From Closterium sp. NIES-65 (lineage: Eukaryota > Streptophyta > Zygnematophyceae > Desmidiales > Closteriaceae), in contig CANXME010001990.1 in NCBI GenBank assembly GCA_948144175.1, positions 1,302,001-1,366,000 of the forward strand: a stretch of 64,000 nucleotides of DNA, given 5' to 3'. Every line of letters starts with the position of its first letter. Within the stretch, counting starts at the first letter, position 1. A program made the position numbers and the translations under genes. The notes under the pieces were generated by a model. The model was not told where the DNA came from. It made no database searches and saw only the letters and a list, made by a program, of their open reading frames with translations. Positions 34,991 to 46,529 of the stretch are shown here, piece after piece.

Positions 34991-35533
34991 TAGCATCACG
35001 GGCAGGGCAGTGCTCACCAGTGGTGGGAAGGTTAGGCGCACGACGGAGGGGAATGCGGGGCCGCTACAGCGGCAGGGCAGGGCCGCGATCGCGCCAGGGA
35101 GCTCCGCGGTAGTTGCTGCAGGGTGGGACCGGGCCGCGACGGAAGCTGCTGCAGGGGCGGCTGCTCTAGAGGCCAGGGGCGGCTGGTGCAGTGGTGGCTG
35201 CTCCAGGGGTGGCTGCTCCAGAGGCGGCTACTCTAGAGGCCAGGGGCGGCTTGTGCAGTGGTGGCTGCTGCAGTGGCCAGGGGCGGCTGCTGCAGGGGCG
35301 GCCGCTCCAGGGGCCAAGGGCGGCTGTAGGGGCAGCTGCTCCAAGGGCCAGGGGCGGCTGGTGCAGTGGCGGCTTCTCCAGGGGCGGCTGCTCTAGGGGC
35401 CAGGCGCAGGGTAGGGCAGGGCGACGCCGCGTGCAGGGGCCGACGCGGCGGGCAGGGCGACGCGGCGGGCAGAGAGACGCGGCGGGCAGGGCAACGCGGC
35501 GGGCAGGGGGCGACAACGCGTCAGCAGCGAGGC

Positions 35534-35568
<35 letters not shown>

Positions 35569-36131
35569 TCAGTAGCAGGGCACGGCCGCGTCAAGAGCAG
35601 GGCGGAGCCGCGTCCGCGTTGGCGGCAGGGCGGGGCCACGACCGTTGCAGGGTGAGGCCGCATCAGCGACAAGGCGAGGCCGCGACTATGGCCTGACGAG
35701 GCCGTGACAGCGACCTGATGGGGTCGCGCGCTGGCCTGACAGGCCTGCAGAGGCTGCGTGCGCGCGGGGAGGGCCTGCAGGGGCGGCGCGCGGTTGGGCA
35801 GAGGCTGTGCGCGGGCGGCGAGGGCCTGCAGGGGCGGCTCGGGGGCCTGACGGGCCTGCAAGGGCGGCTAGAGGGCCTTACTAGCCTGCAGAGGCTGCGC
35901 ACTGGCCTAGGGCAGCGGGAGGCAGCGCGAGGGCTGCAAGACGGCGCACGGGCAGAACGAAGGGCGAGGCACGCGTGGGCGCACTAGCAGAAAAAAGGCG
36001 CACGAGGGCGTACGAGCAGAGAAAGGCGCACGAGGGCGCACGTAAGGTAGGGCGCACGAGGGCGCTTCTAGCGGAATAGTGGGCCCGTAGTAGTAAGCGG
36101 TCCTAGGTGGCAACCTAGGCTCATGATACCA
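34991..36131 (-). other. GC-rich 5' leader of copia element 1 with T33 run
   Basis: Between the primer site and the gag remnant. It holds repeated GGCAGGGCGACGCGGCGG, CCAGGGGCGGCTG and TGCAGGGGCGGC units, and 33 T at 35535-35567. No protein is expected; the many small frames are Gly/Ala/Arg repeat artefacts. Confidence 0.75.
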
Positions 36132-36261
36132 TGTCAGAATCCACAAGGGTGATTGAACTAGGAAAGAGTTGGGTACAAGTAGGAAACCCTAAACTTACTG
36201 TACCCCATTGTAACTACCCCACTACAGCCTAAACAAATTGTAGCAGATATGACACTTGATA
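36132..36261 (-). repeat. 5' LTR of copia element 1 (130 bp)
   Basis: Same length as the 3' LTR with a handful of differences; its first bases on minus read TATCAAGTG where the other copy has TGTCAAATG, so the canonical TG end is mutated. Confidence 0.9.
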
Positions 36262-36664
36262 AGATCGAAGGTCGAATCTTTTTTGGTGTCACAAGGGTGA
36301 TTGTGATGCCCGCCGCGTGTCCCACAGTCTTGATTCTGCCAGAGTAGGCGGTGCGCTCGGTAAAGCCCACTGGACTCTATGTCCAGACAGTTCACCATTA
36401 ATTGGTCAGATAAGGTTTCAGAAAAAAAACTGATCGATTAGACACATAAAAAATAAATTTCTAGTGCATCAGATGGGCACTTTGGGCCTGCATCAGGTGC
36501 CTTCAAATCCTAGAGAGCGCCTTGCCTGTTGGGTATGCACAAACTTTATTCCGATGAACGCACATTGAAGAGCTGCTTCCGAAACTATCGTTTTTTCAAC
36601 GGAACGCTAATAGGTCTCTTAGAGCGAATGAGGTAAGCGATCCAATAAAATCCATAGCAGCCTC
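36262..36664. other. Unique spacer between the two copia elements
   Basis: No gene recognised. Its last five bases, GCCTC (36660-36664), are the target duplication of copia element 2. Confidence 0.6.
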
Positions 36665-36800
36665 TGTGAAACAAGTGAACAGGAATGTCTGAACTATGAA
36701 TGAAGGCAGTACAAATATGAAACCCTAACAGGGTTGTACCCCCTATGGGATACCCCACTACAGCCTACACAATAGTATAAGCTATAGATATGTTCTGACA
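36665..36800 (-). repeat. 3' LTR of copia element 2 (136 bp)
   Basis: TGTCAGAACATATC...TTGTTTCACA on the minus strand. Very short for a copia LTR. It differs from the 5' LTR at about one base. Confidence 0.95.
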
Positions 36801-37015
36801 CACCCCCATAGGCAAAGTGGGGGAGAACAAGGGGTGACAAGACCAGTCAAGCAAAGCAAAGCAAAGCAAGCTCGGGGTGGATCACAAAGTCACCACACAG
36901 TCCGAGCACAAGAGCAGGGCCAGAGGCCAGTTCACATGCAGGAGTACAGACATATATATATATAAAACTAGACAAGCAAGAGCAGGTATATATATATGTC
37001 ACAGTACAAGTAAAG

Positions 37016-40000
37016 TCAAGAAGAGAGCAAGTGAGGCAAGACAGGCACAAGACCCAGCTGGGTGCAGAGGCGCTGATGGTCACAAGGCGCGAGTGCCTTG
37101 GTGAACACATCAGCAGTGTTGGCCTCAGAGGCCACGTACGCAAGCCGCAACTGTCCACGCTGCTGCAGCTCACGAGCAAGGAAGTAGCGAAGAGCAATGT
37201 GCTTCGTTCTGTGCTCCAGACGCTGCTCTCGACACAAGGCCAGCATGGCCTTGTTGTCTACGTACAGCACTGGAGGAGAACGAGGCGGCTCTCCAAGGTC
37301 AGTCAGCAGGTAGGTGAGCCAGCGAAGCTCCTGTGCAGCCATGGCCCCAGCGTAGATCTCAGCCTCACAACAGGAGCTGAGAACTGAAGACGAGCGAGTA
37401 GCCCGCCACGAAACAGAGCCGGAACCAAGACTGAAGGTGTAACCCTGTGACGACCGCTGCGTAGCCTGGTCGTCAGCCCAAGAAGCGTCCGCGTGCCCTG
37501 TAAGTACCACTAGACTGCGCCCTCCAAGCACTAGCCCCATGCCCGACGTACTGCACAGGTAGCGCAACACCCTCTTCGCTGCAGCCATGTGCTCTGGTCG
37601 GTGTCTCCCAGGAGCAACATAGCGTGCAAGAATGCTCAGAGGGTATGCAAGGTCAGGTCGTGTGCAGGTCATCAGGTACATGAGGCAGCCAACAAGCTCT
37701 GGGTACGGGCCACTCGACTCTACGGACTCATCCGAAGGCAGAGCTGAGAGCGAGTGGCGAGTAGACAGAGGAGTGGCCTGAGACGAGGAGTACGTGAAGC
37801 CGAAGCGCTGAAGGACCTGCTGCACCATGTGTGACTGCGTCAAGGTAATGGTGCGGCGTGCTCTGTCCCGACTGATCTGCAAGCCAAGGTAGCTGCGCAG
37901 TTCACCCAGGTCTGTGCACGTGTGTCTCTTCTGCAGCTCGGACTTCACGTAGGCGAGTCCAGCAGTGTCCGCTGTGGCAAAGACCAAGTCGTCGACGTAC
38001 ACGAGGATGTAGAACGGCGGCAGAGAAGTGTCGATGCGCAGAAACAGCGACGGGTCAGCAGTAGAAGGAGCAAACCCAAGAGCCGCAAGCGTAGTCCTCA
38101 GTGTGTCGTGCCACTCACGCGGTGCCTGGCGGAGACCGTAGACTGGCCGACGGAGGCTTCACTGGGTGCCAGGAGGGAAAGTCCCAGTGAAGCCAGGTGG
38201 ACGGCGCAGCCAGATCTCCTCGTGCAGGCTACCCTGCAGGAACGCAGTGCTGAAGTCGAGAGAGTGAAGCTCGTAGTCGCGCTGAGCGGCTATGTGCAGC
38301 AGCACCCGAAGAGTGGTCATCTTCGGGGTGGGAGAGAAGGTCTGAAAGTAGTCAACTCCCTGCCGCTGACTGAAGCCACGAGCAACGTACCGCGCCTTGA
38401 AGACAGGTGGAGAGCCCGGCGGCCGCTTCACCCTGAAGATCCACATGCCACTGACGATGTTCGCCCCAGGAGGGGGAACTGCGTCAACGTAGGTGCCTGT
38501 GGACTTCCAGGAAGCCATCTCTGCATCCATAGCTGCCTGCCACTGAGACGAGTAGGGACCCTCTACGGCCTCCGCGTAAGAGCGCGGAGTCGGGATGTCT
38601 AGTGCATCCGGGTCTCCCTCAGGAGCAAGCAGTACAGACGCGAGATGAGGTGAAGCAGCCGCCAGACACTGTAACTCCTCCTGCCTGTCCTCTAGGACGT
38701 CCGTGCCAAGAGCACAGTCACCCCCGACAGACAGAGGACAGTCAGACGGTGACTCAGCAACAAGACTAGCAGCGTAGTCCAGACGACAGCGAGCAGCAAA
38801 GTCGACGAGCTCAGCGACAAGGGCAGACGCAGCAGTGGACTCAAACGAGGGGTCAATGACGACAGTAGCAAGGAGACGCGTGACAGTAGGACTAGCAGCA
38901 CGAAGAGAGTCCGACTCAGGGTCGGGAAGCGCATGAAGAGAGGACTCAGGAGGAGAAGGCAAAGGGGCACGCAGAGGAGCAGTGGACGGACGCAGAGACA
39001 TCCGGTGCGTGCCAGGGCTAGGAGGAGGACGCTGACGCGAACCGCGACCACTAGTGCGAGCAGCACGAACAGGCGACGCAGGGCGAGACGCAGGCTCACG
39101 ACGCTCAGCAAGACCTCCAGTAGGACCAGTGTAAGGAGAGGGAGCAGGCAGTGGAGAGGAAGGCTCCAACAGGGACTGCGACTGGACAGCACCAGCAACA
39201 GCACCAGCGCCATCAACACCTCCAGCGGCACCAGTAGTAGAACCACCGCCGGGACAAGCAGCAGTAGTCTCAGCACCAACACCCTCAGGAGCTCCTGCTC
39301 CAGGAGTACCCGCAGACCCAGCAGCTCCGGGACCGGCAGCACCAGCACCCTCGACGGTCGAAGAAGCTCCAGCTCCAGCAGCACGCCTCCAGCGGCGAGC
39401 AGACCACTCGCGCAGCTCCTGTGGAGAGAGGGGCTCCCGGCGAGACGCAACAGCAGGAGAAACCCTAGGCTCAACAGCTCCAGACGTAGCACCCCCAGGC
39501 TCAGCAGCTCCAGACTCAGTACCCCCAGACCCAGCACCTCCAGGCACCGTACCCCCCAGCTCAGCACCCCCAGGCTCAGCACCCTCCGCAGTAGCACTCC
39601 CAGGCCCAGCACCCCCAGGCTCAGCACCCCCAGTAGCAGCACCTCCAGGCTCGGCACCCCCGCGCACAGCACCCCCAGAGTCAGCACCCCCAGGCTCAGC
39701 ACCCGCAGCAGCACCAGAGTCACCAGTAACCTCGACCGGGTCAACAGGGTCTATCTGGGACACACCTGAGGGGGCAGGAACCTGAGGGGGGAGGGGGTCT
39801 ACCGGGGGGGGAACTGGCACAACGAAGTCCGGCGGAGGGGGGAGGGAAGGAGTGCGGTAGAGGAAGAGGCGGTAGAAGGGGACTGACTCGTCGAACGTGA
39901 CGTCCTGGGAGGACAGAACACTACGAGAGGAGGGGTGGTAAAACTGCCACCCGGGAGCGTCTGTGGGGAAGCCAAGGAAGACACAGGGAGCAGCACGAGG

Positions 40001-42810
40001 GGACAGCTTGTCCGCAGACAAGTCGCGGACAAACGCCCGAGATCCCCAGACACGGAACGCTGACGCATTGCCAACCTTCCCCGTCCACAGCAAAGCTGGG
40101 GAGGTCTCCGGTCGGGAGACTCTGGGCTGAAGGTTGATCTGATGCGCGGCGTACCGAACCGCAAACGGCCACAGAAAATGGGGGGCAGCCGCATGCACCA
40201 TGGACGTATGGGCGACGTCCATGACAATGCCGATGCGGCGCTCAGGAATCCCATTCTGCTGTGGAGAGTCCGGAAGCGTGAAGGTCTGGCGGATGCCTCG
40301 TGCCCGACAGTAGGCTCGCAGAAGGCCGGAGGAGAACTCTCCGCCTCTGTCCGAATGCAGACGCAGAACAGGAAAGTCCGAGCCGAAGCTCCGCCTGAGC
40401 TGGAGACGAGCTGCGCGGATCCAGTCGATCAACACCTCAGTGACCTCACCCTTGCTGCACAAGGGGAAGACTGTGGTGTAACGCGAGTAGTCGTCAACCA
40501 CCAGCAGGAAGTAGCGCTCGTGACCCTGTCCACGGACGCGGGCTGGGCCCCACACGTCCATGTGAAGCGTCTGCATCGGGGCCTCCGTCGGAGGGAACGG
40601 GGAGGAGTGAGGGGTAGCCCGCAGGCGACCCTCGACACAGGGGACACAGGGAGGGCCAGGCCCCGGAGGAAGGGAAGGGAGGGACCGGGGAAGGCCAGAG
40701 ACAAGAAGGCGAGAGGCCATGCCCCGGAGACGAGGCAGGGAGGGGTGACCCATCCTGTGGTGCCACAGGAGGGTCTCGTGGGACAGGAGGCGACACGAGC
40801 AGGGGGCAGACTCAGGACCAGACCTGGACGCTGCAGCAAACACCTGACCCGACGCAGCTACCTGACCAGACGCAGGAGAAGGAGACGGAACAGTGAGTGT
40901 GTACAGGCTCGACCCTGGACCACGTGTGAATGTGGTCAGGTGTCGACCCGTGTCCGCGTCTGTGCAGTGGGTGACTCGTCGGGGCGCAGGGGTGTACTGG
41001 TCAACCCCTGCATCCTGTAGGTCAGCACCCGCCACCAAGTTCGTAGAGAATGAGGGGAGGTAGAGACCGGACAGGGCGCCAGACAGGACCGCAGGGCACG
41101 GCAGGACAGTGGAGTAGCGAGCCAGAACAGGACCCCCGGAGGGGTCTGCCAAGGAGACCGCCACTGGCCGACTAAGCGGCGTGAGTGTGGTGCGGTCTCA
41201 AAAGAAGGAGTGAGACGCCCCGGAGTCAAGAGTGAAAGTGAGAGAGGGTGAAGTCGACATAGTACCTGAGAGGGCAGACTCACCAGCACCTGAGGACTCA
41301 GACTCACTGGCACCTAGAGCAACAGCCTCACCAGCACCTGGAGCAGCAGCCTCAACAGCACCTAGAGCCGCAGTACCAATGCCCGGGTCGGGCGGGAAAC
41401 ACCGGTAACAGTCACTCTCCTCACTAATAGTCACAGCATACATAGCAGCAAGAATAGCATCAAAGTCAAGATCAAAGATAGCTACTCCAGCCCTAGACAG
41501 CTGGTCCCAGCGAGGGATCTCAGAGGCGTCAGGAAACTGGCGGCGCCAAGCGTCAGTCAGGCGGCCGAAGCAACGCTGGGCGGAGTGTGGACCACCACAC
41601 TGCTCACCCGCACGCTCGCCAGTGCGCAGGACGTAAGTGCACGGACCAGTACCCCCACCCCGCTGACGCGCAGAGTACCACTCACGGAGCTGCTGCGGGG
41701 AGAGGGTCTCCTGACCACGCTGCTGCTGCTGGCGCTGACCACCACCGGAGCCACTCCTCCTCGGCGCGCCACGACCTCCGCCGCCTCCTCCGCCGCCTCC
41801 TCCGCCGCCGCCGCCACCACCTCCACCGCCACCGCCACTCCCACCGTCGCCGCCGCCACCGCCGCCTCCGCCTCCACCCCCACTACCACCGCCGCTGCCG
41901 CCCCCGCCTCCACTGCCTCCGCCGACACCTCCACTCCCGCCACTACTCCCGCTACCACCCTCACCTCCGCCGCTGCCTCTACCTCCGCCTCCACCGCCCC
42001 CGCCGCCTCCACCACCGCCCCTGCCCCCCTTGCTCTTGCCAGAGCGACGTCTCCCGCTGGGGGCAGACGCCGCTCCGACCGACTCAAAACCAACCAGGTC
42101 GGCCGTAGCAGCAGAGGCGTCAGAGGGCAGGAGGGGGGAGGGGGAACACCCCTCAAAGATGGGGGTGCGCGGGTCACCACGAGAGGCCCCTACAGCGAGA
42201 ATGCTCTTCTCGGCTGCGAGGAGGGACTTCTCGAGGATCTCGACAGTGAGAGTGGTGGGGCAGACTGCGAGTAGGTCGTCCCTGACTTCGCGAAGGGAGT
42301 CAGGGAGGCGGGTGACAATGAAGTAGAGAGTGAAGTACTGGGGGGGGGGTTCTTGGCGCAGAACTCAGCAGGAAGTGCAGCGCGAAAGCGAGCGTCACTA
42401 GTGCGCAGGTGGGTAATGAGGTCGGCGACTGTGGCAAAAGCAGCAAGGTCGGGAAAGAGGTACGGTAGCATGAGGCGGCTTAGTGCAGCAGTGGCAGGGG
42501 TGGAGTAGCGTGCGATAACGGCGTCGTACAAGGTCTTAGCACTCTTGTACGACCCAAAGTGCGCACGCTCAGCGGGAGGGAGGTGGCGACGCACAGCAAG
42601 ACGTGCAGCAGCATCGCGTGTGGCCCACACTGAGCGAACAGTGGCATCCTCAGTAGCAGCAGGGGCGGGAGAGGCACCAGAAGTGAGATCAAAGAGAGAG
42701 AGTCCGTCAGCTCTGTCGCACTGTAGGAAAAGCAGTAGGTCGTCTACCCACACGTCAAAGTCAATGGCTCTGCCCTCAGCGTCAAAGGCGAGGACACTGG
42801 GGGTAGCCAT
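37016..42810 (-). pseudogene. Copia gag-pol, element 2, nearly intact
   Basis: Gag starts at ATG 42810 (MATPSVLAF). It has a Gly-rich stretch and a knuckle C-x13-C-x3-H-x4-C near 41640-41580. Protease DSGASHSFF is at about 41220. The pre-integrase zinc motif (HH..C..C) and integrase with MDVWGP, HSDRGGEF and NGIPERR follow, then a Pro/Gly/Ala-rich linker, reverse transcriptase with LVYVDDLVF near 38000, and RNase H with GHADAS, CEAEIYA and YVDNKAM. Lesions: a frameshift at the G10 run 42340-42349, TGA at 41198-41200 after SFF where the family would have Arg, and TGA at 38159-38161 where element 1 has TGG (Trp). Otherwise open for about 1300 codons. The G-run frameshift could be a sequencing error. 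Confidence 0.9.
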
Positions 42811-42879
42811 GAAAGCAGTAGAGAGAGGGCAGTGCGCAGAGTAAAGCTCAGTGCTCACCAGACAGGGCAGTGCAGGGAG

Positions 42880-43660
42880 GGCTCGGGCGGCTCGGGCGGC
42901 TCGACTGCTGGGCGGCTCGGGCGACTCGGCGGCTCGGGCGGCTCGGGCGGCACTGCAGCTGGGGCGGCTCGGCTGCTGGGGCGGCTCGGCTGCTGGGGCG
43001 GCTCGGCTGCTGGGGCGGTTCGGCTGCTGGGGCGGCTCGGCGGCTGGGGCGGCTCGGCTGCTGGGGCGGCTCTGCTGCTGGGGCGGCTCGGCCGGGAGAT
43101 GCAGGGGCGGGGCCGTCAGGTGCAGCGGCGGGCCGGCAGGTGCAGCGGCGGGTCGACCGGTGCAGGGGCGAGTCGGCAGGTGCAGCGGCGGGGCCGTAGG
43201 GTGCAGCGGCGGGCAGGTAGGTGCAGCGGCGGGGCCGTCAGGTGAAGCGGCGGGCCGCTGGGTGCAGCGGCGGGCCGTAGGGTGCAGTGGCGGGCCGGCA
43301 GGCGCAGCGGCGGGGCCGTCAGGTGAGGCGGCGGGCCGTAGGGTGCAGCGGCGGGCCGTAGGGTGCAGCGGCGGGCCGTCAGGTGCAGCGGCGGGCGGGC
43401 AGGGCCGCGTCAGAGCCGGCGGCGGGGCCGCGTCAGTGGAGGCAGCGGGGCCGCGTCAAGCAGGCGGCGGGGCCGCGACGAAGCGGGCGGCAGGGCCGCG
43501 TCAGAGCCGGCGGCGGGGCCGCGTCAGTGGAGGCGGCGGGGCCGCGTCAGTGGAGGCGGCGGGGCCGCATCAGTGGAGGCGGCGGGGCCGCGTCAAGCAG
43601 GCTGCGGGGCCGCGATCAGGAGGGGCAGCGGGGCCGCGAGGGAAATGGCGACCCGAGGGG
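42880..43660. repeat. GC-rich tandem repeats in copia 2 leader
   Basis: First part: GGCTCGGCTGCTGGGGC units of 16-21 bp. Second part: GTGCAGCGGCGGGCCG units. Third part: GCGGGGCCGCGTCAGTGGAG units. Upstream of the gag start, so untranslated in the element RNA. Confidence 0.85.
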
Positions 43661-43726
43661 TCGCTAAAAAAATGCGCGCCTCGGGGCGCGCTTCGGTGGG
43701 CCCTAAAAAAAACCGGTCCTTAGGAA

Positions 43727-43743
43727 GGACCCGCTCTATACCA
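43727..43743 (-). other. Primer-binding site of copia element 2
   Basis: TGGTATAGAGCGGGTCC directly follows the 5' LTR. It resembles the initiator-Met site TGGTATCAGAGC with one base missing. Confidence 0.6.
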
Positions 43744-43879
43744 TGTGAAACAAGTGAACAGGAATGTCTGAACTATGAATGAAGGCAGTACAAATATGAA
43801 ACCCTAACTGGGTTGTACCCCCTATGGGATACCCCACTACAGCCTACACAATAGTATAAGCTATAGATATGTTCTGACA
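43744..43879 (-). repeat. 5' LTR of copia element 2 (136 bp)
   Basis: Matches 36665-36800 end to end. Followed on the right by the GCCTC target duplication. Confidence 0.95.
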
Positions 43880-44531
43880 GCCTCGTGATTCAAGAAATGG
43901 ACCCTCCCTCGTACCTGCAATTTGGGTGCCATTTGAATAGGTCCCGCAATGGAATCACTCTACAGCTTTTGCAATTGAAGGACGAATTGACCTGGTCATA
44001 ACAAAAACAACATGGCATGTAATGTTTGCATGCATGCGAAGTCCTAGCAAATGGTCCTACGCGTCATGCACCCAGTCCCATGCCTATACCGACTTTGCTG
44101 GGTGGCTATTGTACGTGCTGGTCCATGGGCTGGTGCAAGTCGGGTCCAGGGCTGGTCTGCAGCTGGAACACGCTGTTCCCCTGCAGACCAAGCGAGAACC
44201 TACAGTAAGGGCATGTAACCATTTTGCCGGTTTCAGCTCGTTCAAAGAACCCCCGTGAGATTTTGACGCTACTACCGTCGTTAAACCTCGCAATCTTGAT
44301 CGCAAATGGCCGTATAACGTCGCACACGCAACTGAGTTGGATGGAACTTTTAGGAAACCTGGTTTGCCGCAAAACACCGGCCAAAATGTACTTGTTCATT
44401 TAATGTACATACGGAAAAAAAGAAAGCATAGCCTTTGCCAAAATCAAAATGGTTACATGCCCTAATGTACCATCCGGTAATGTGAGGTATTCATGCCTTG
44501 ACTGTGTTTGAACATATCTAGATGGAAATGT
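43880..44531. other. Unique sequence right of copia element 2
   Basis: Pre-insertion sequence continues from 36664 after the duplication. No gene recognised; small frames of 60-97 codons without motifs. Confidence 0.5.
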
Positions 44532-44663
44532 TGTCAGAATATTATCTTATTGTTCTAGCCTGTAGTGGGGTGCTCTATAGCGAGTACAACCCTTCTAGGG
44601 TTTGCTATTTGTATCCTCATTCTTGCTAGTTCAATCCTCTCTTTCTTTCTTCTAATTTTCACA
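44532..44663 (+). repeat. Solo LTR (132 bp) with perfect 5-bp target duplication
   Basis: Starts TGTCAGAATATTATC and ends TAATTTTCACA, colinear with the 136-bp LTR of copia element 2 (shared GCCTGTAGTGGGGT, GTACAACCC and TAGGGTTT). Flanked by AATGT on both sides (44527-44531 and 44664-44668). No internal sequence, so it arose by LTR-LTR recombination. Confidence 0.9.
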
Positions 44664-44668
44664 AATGT

Positions 44669-46052
44669 CACATTTTTTTGGGGTCGTAGATTTTTGCGAT
44701 TACTGTAGTATCGTTAGACACGATGTATCTTTGTAACTCGATTCACGACATTCGCAATTTGCTCGCCAACTGTTAGAGGCTTTGTACGTTGGATTTCGCG
44801 CGCCAATCTCTTGCCAGTATTGTTGGACCGTCCATTTTTTTGTTTCAGACTGTCCACGGTTCACATTTCGGACCGTTGAAGAGTGGAAAAGGTGAAAGGA
44901 CGGTCCACATTGTTGGCAACGTCGCACAAACCTTTGCTAACACCTAGACGGCATAAAACAAAACACGAATCTTTGTCAATCTGTACAATCCACAGTTCGA
45001 ACTATCGGGTGCAAAATGGTTACGCGCCCTTAGGCGAAACAATGGCGGTGTTCTGTAGGCACACGACAAGGGAGGGAGGAGGAGGGGGGGGGGGGGGGGG
45101 GGGTGGGGATGAAGCGAAATGACGATGGTTCTGACGTCATTTTCAATCTCAACATCACCCAAAGGAACAAACAACCGAGGGTGGGAATTTTTGTCTGCAC
45201 GGGCGAAAAGTGCCGACGGTAGATGAAGAAGTTATAGGTATTATTTCAAGCATAAAAAGGAGGGGTAAATCAAACTGCGCAGAATGCCGAATGAAGGTAT
45301 GCCATTACGCGCGGGGGTTCTCAACTAAAAAACCATCTGTACACCCAACTGCCAACCCACATCTCAAAAATCGTGAATCGTTTTACATACGCTACATATA
45401 GTAGCAACACACCCTACAGTATGCAAAAAGAATGGGTCATTACGGGTACCATAAAGTAGCATGCGTCGTAGGTATTTAGTATGGTCCATTTAGATACTAA
45501 ACAGTAGTGCGCAAATAGTAGCAAAATAGCAAGTAAACAGTATGCAAATAATAAACGCCAATTAGTAGCCTTTCAGTACCTTCATGGTTTCCATATGGTA
45601 TGTATCAGTGTTCTCCAAACAGTAGGCACTAGGTATGTTTTAGATTTCCTGATTGTATCTGTTTCCATTGAAGTTTAGACATGTTTTTGTTGGACACTTA
45701 GTACCATTTTCTTATATAAACAATATTTTTCTGGTTCTTGTATGTTTATCATTCCCAGCGTCTTATTCATATGCTTTCGGCAACCAGTTACAATACCAGC
45801 GACCATTGAAAGGTATTTATTCCATTTGCCAAAATCCATTATTGAACCTACAATACATTCCTACCACCTACCCTACCATACTACGCTGTGCTCAAATAAG
45901 CACATTATTGCCACATGGCAATCATCATCACCAATACACCACCACATCACCCATGCACTCAATACCCATCATCCCCTTCATCCATCCAATTGCCTACCTC
46001 GTTATCCTCGTCATCACGACCATCACCCTGCGCCTGACAACCTCTCTTGGCC
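44669..46052. other. AT-rich unassigned sequence, left flank of ORF2 fragment
   Basis: No gene recognised. A run of 20 G lies at 45084-45103. It should contain the end of the element that ORF2 fragment D belongs to; only a weak CATCACCC match at 45153 was seen. Confidence 0.4.
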
Positions 46053-46529
46053 TCATCCTTGTCGGCCTGCATCCTGCAATACTTCACCAGGATCTACGCC
46101 TCCTCCTTGTCCCTCGTCAGGATCTGCGCCGTAGGGGATGTGATTCGGAAAGCCGCTGCCCGAGATGACAACGGTGCCTGTCGGTCCGAATACCCATCCC
46201 TGGTGATCCGCATCCCAAGACGGCAGCTGGTCGTCAGGAGTGTCATCCAGATACTTCTTGATCGCCGCCTTCACCTTCCTGTGAAGCGAGAGGATCTGGT
46301 CGTGGTTGACGCAGGCATCGGTTGAAACCTTCTTGCCGTTCGTGGTGTGATGCTGAACACCGTGCTCAACCTGCCAAATAGCATATAGAAGAGGACGGGT
46401 TGGCAATAAATACAATGAATAGAGTACTGGACCGCATTTAGTCATGATTCAGCAAACAGCAGCAAAGGTGGCAACACGGGGGCAGCAGGGAGCACACAAG
46501 GGGGAATGGGATATGGGCATAGGGGAAGT

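Larger units (their letters stand above)
30225..36261 (-). mobile_element. Ty1-copia retrotransposon 1, degenerate, minus strand
   Basis: Two 130-bp LTRs (30225-30354 and 36132-36261) flank a minus-strand gag-pol remnant. The primer-binding site TGGTATCATGAGCC abuts the 5' LTR at 36131 and resembles the initiator-Met tRNA site TGGTATCAGAGC with a change in the middle. A purine-rich tract (TATGGGGGTG on minus) precedes the 3' LTR. Flanks are AAATC and AGATC, a 5-bp target duplication with one mismatch. The gag N-terminus, protease and integrase C-terminus are missing. Confidence 0.85.
36665..43879 (-). mobile_element. Ty1-copia retrotransposon 2, full length and young, minus strand
   Basis: 7215 bp. 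LTRs of 136 bp differ at about one position (AACAGGG versus AACTGGG). The target duplication GCCTC is perfect (36660-36664 and 43880-43884). A primer site TGGTATAGAGCGGG abuts the 5' LTR at 43743 and a purine tract abuts the 3' LTR at 36801. It contains leader, gag, protease, integrase, reverse transcriptase and RNase H in copia order. The near-identical LTRs suggest a recent insertion, though the coding frame already has two stops and one frameshift. Confidence 0.95.

Noticed and set aside
41557-42180. Ala/Val-rich 207-codon minus frame in copia element 2
   Set aside because: It is the wrong frame of the Gly-rich gag segment; the gag frame with the zinc knuckle lies in another frame.
45153-45165. 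CATCACCC as left terminal repeat of the element carrying ORF2 fragment D
   Set aside because: Only CATCAC plus weak similarity; the following bases do not match the other three ends.
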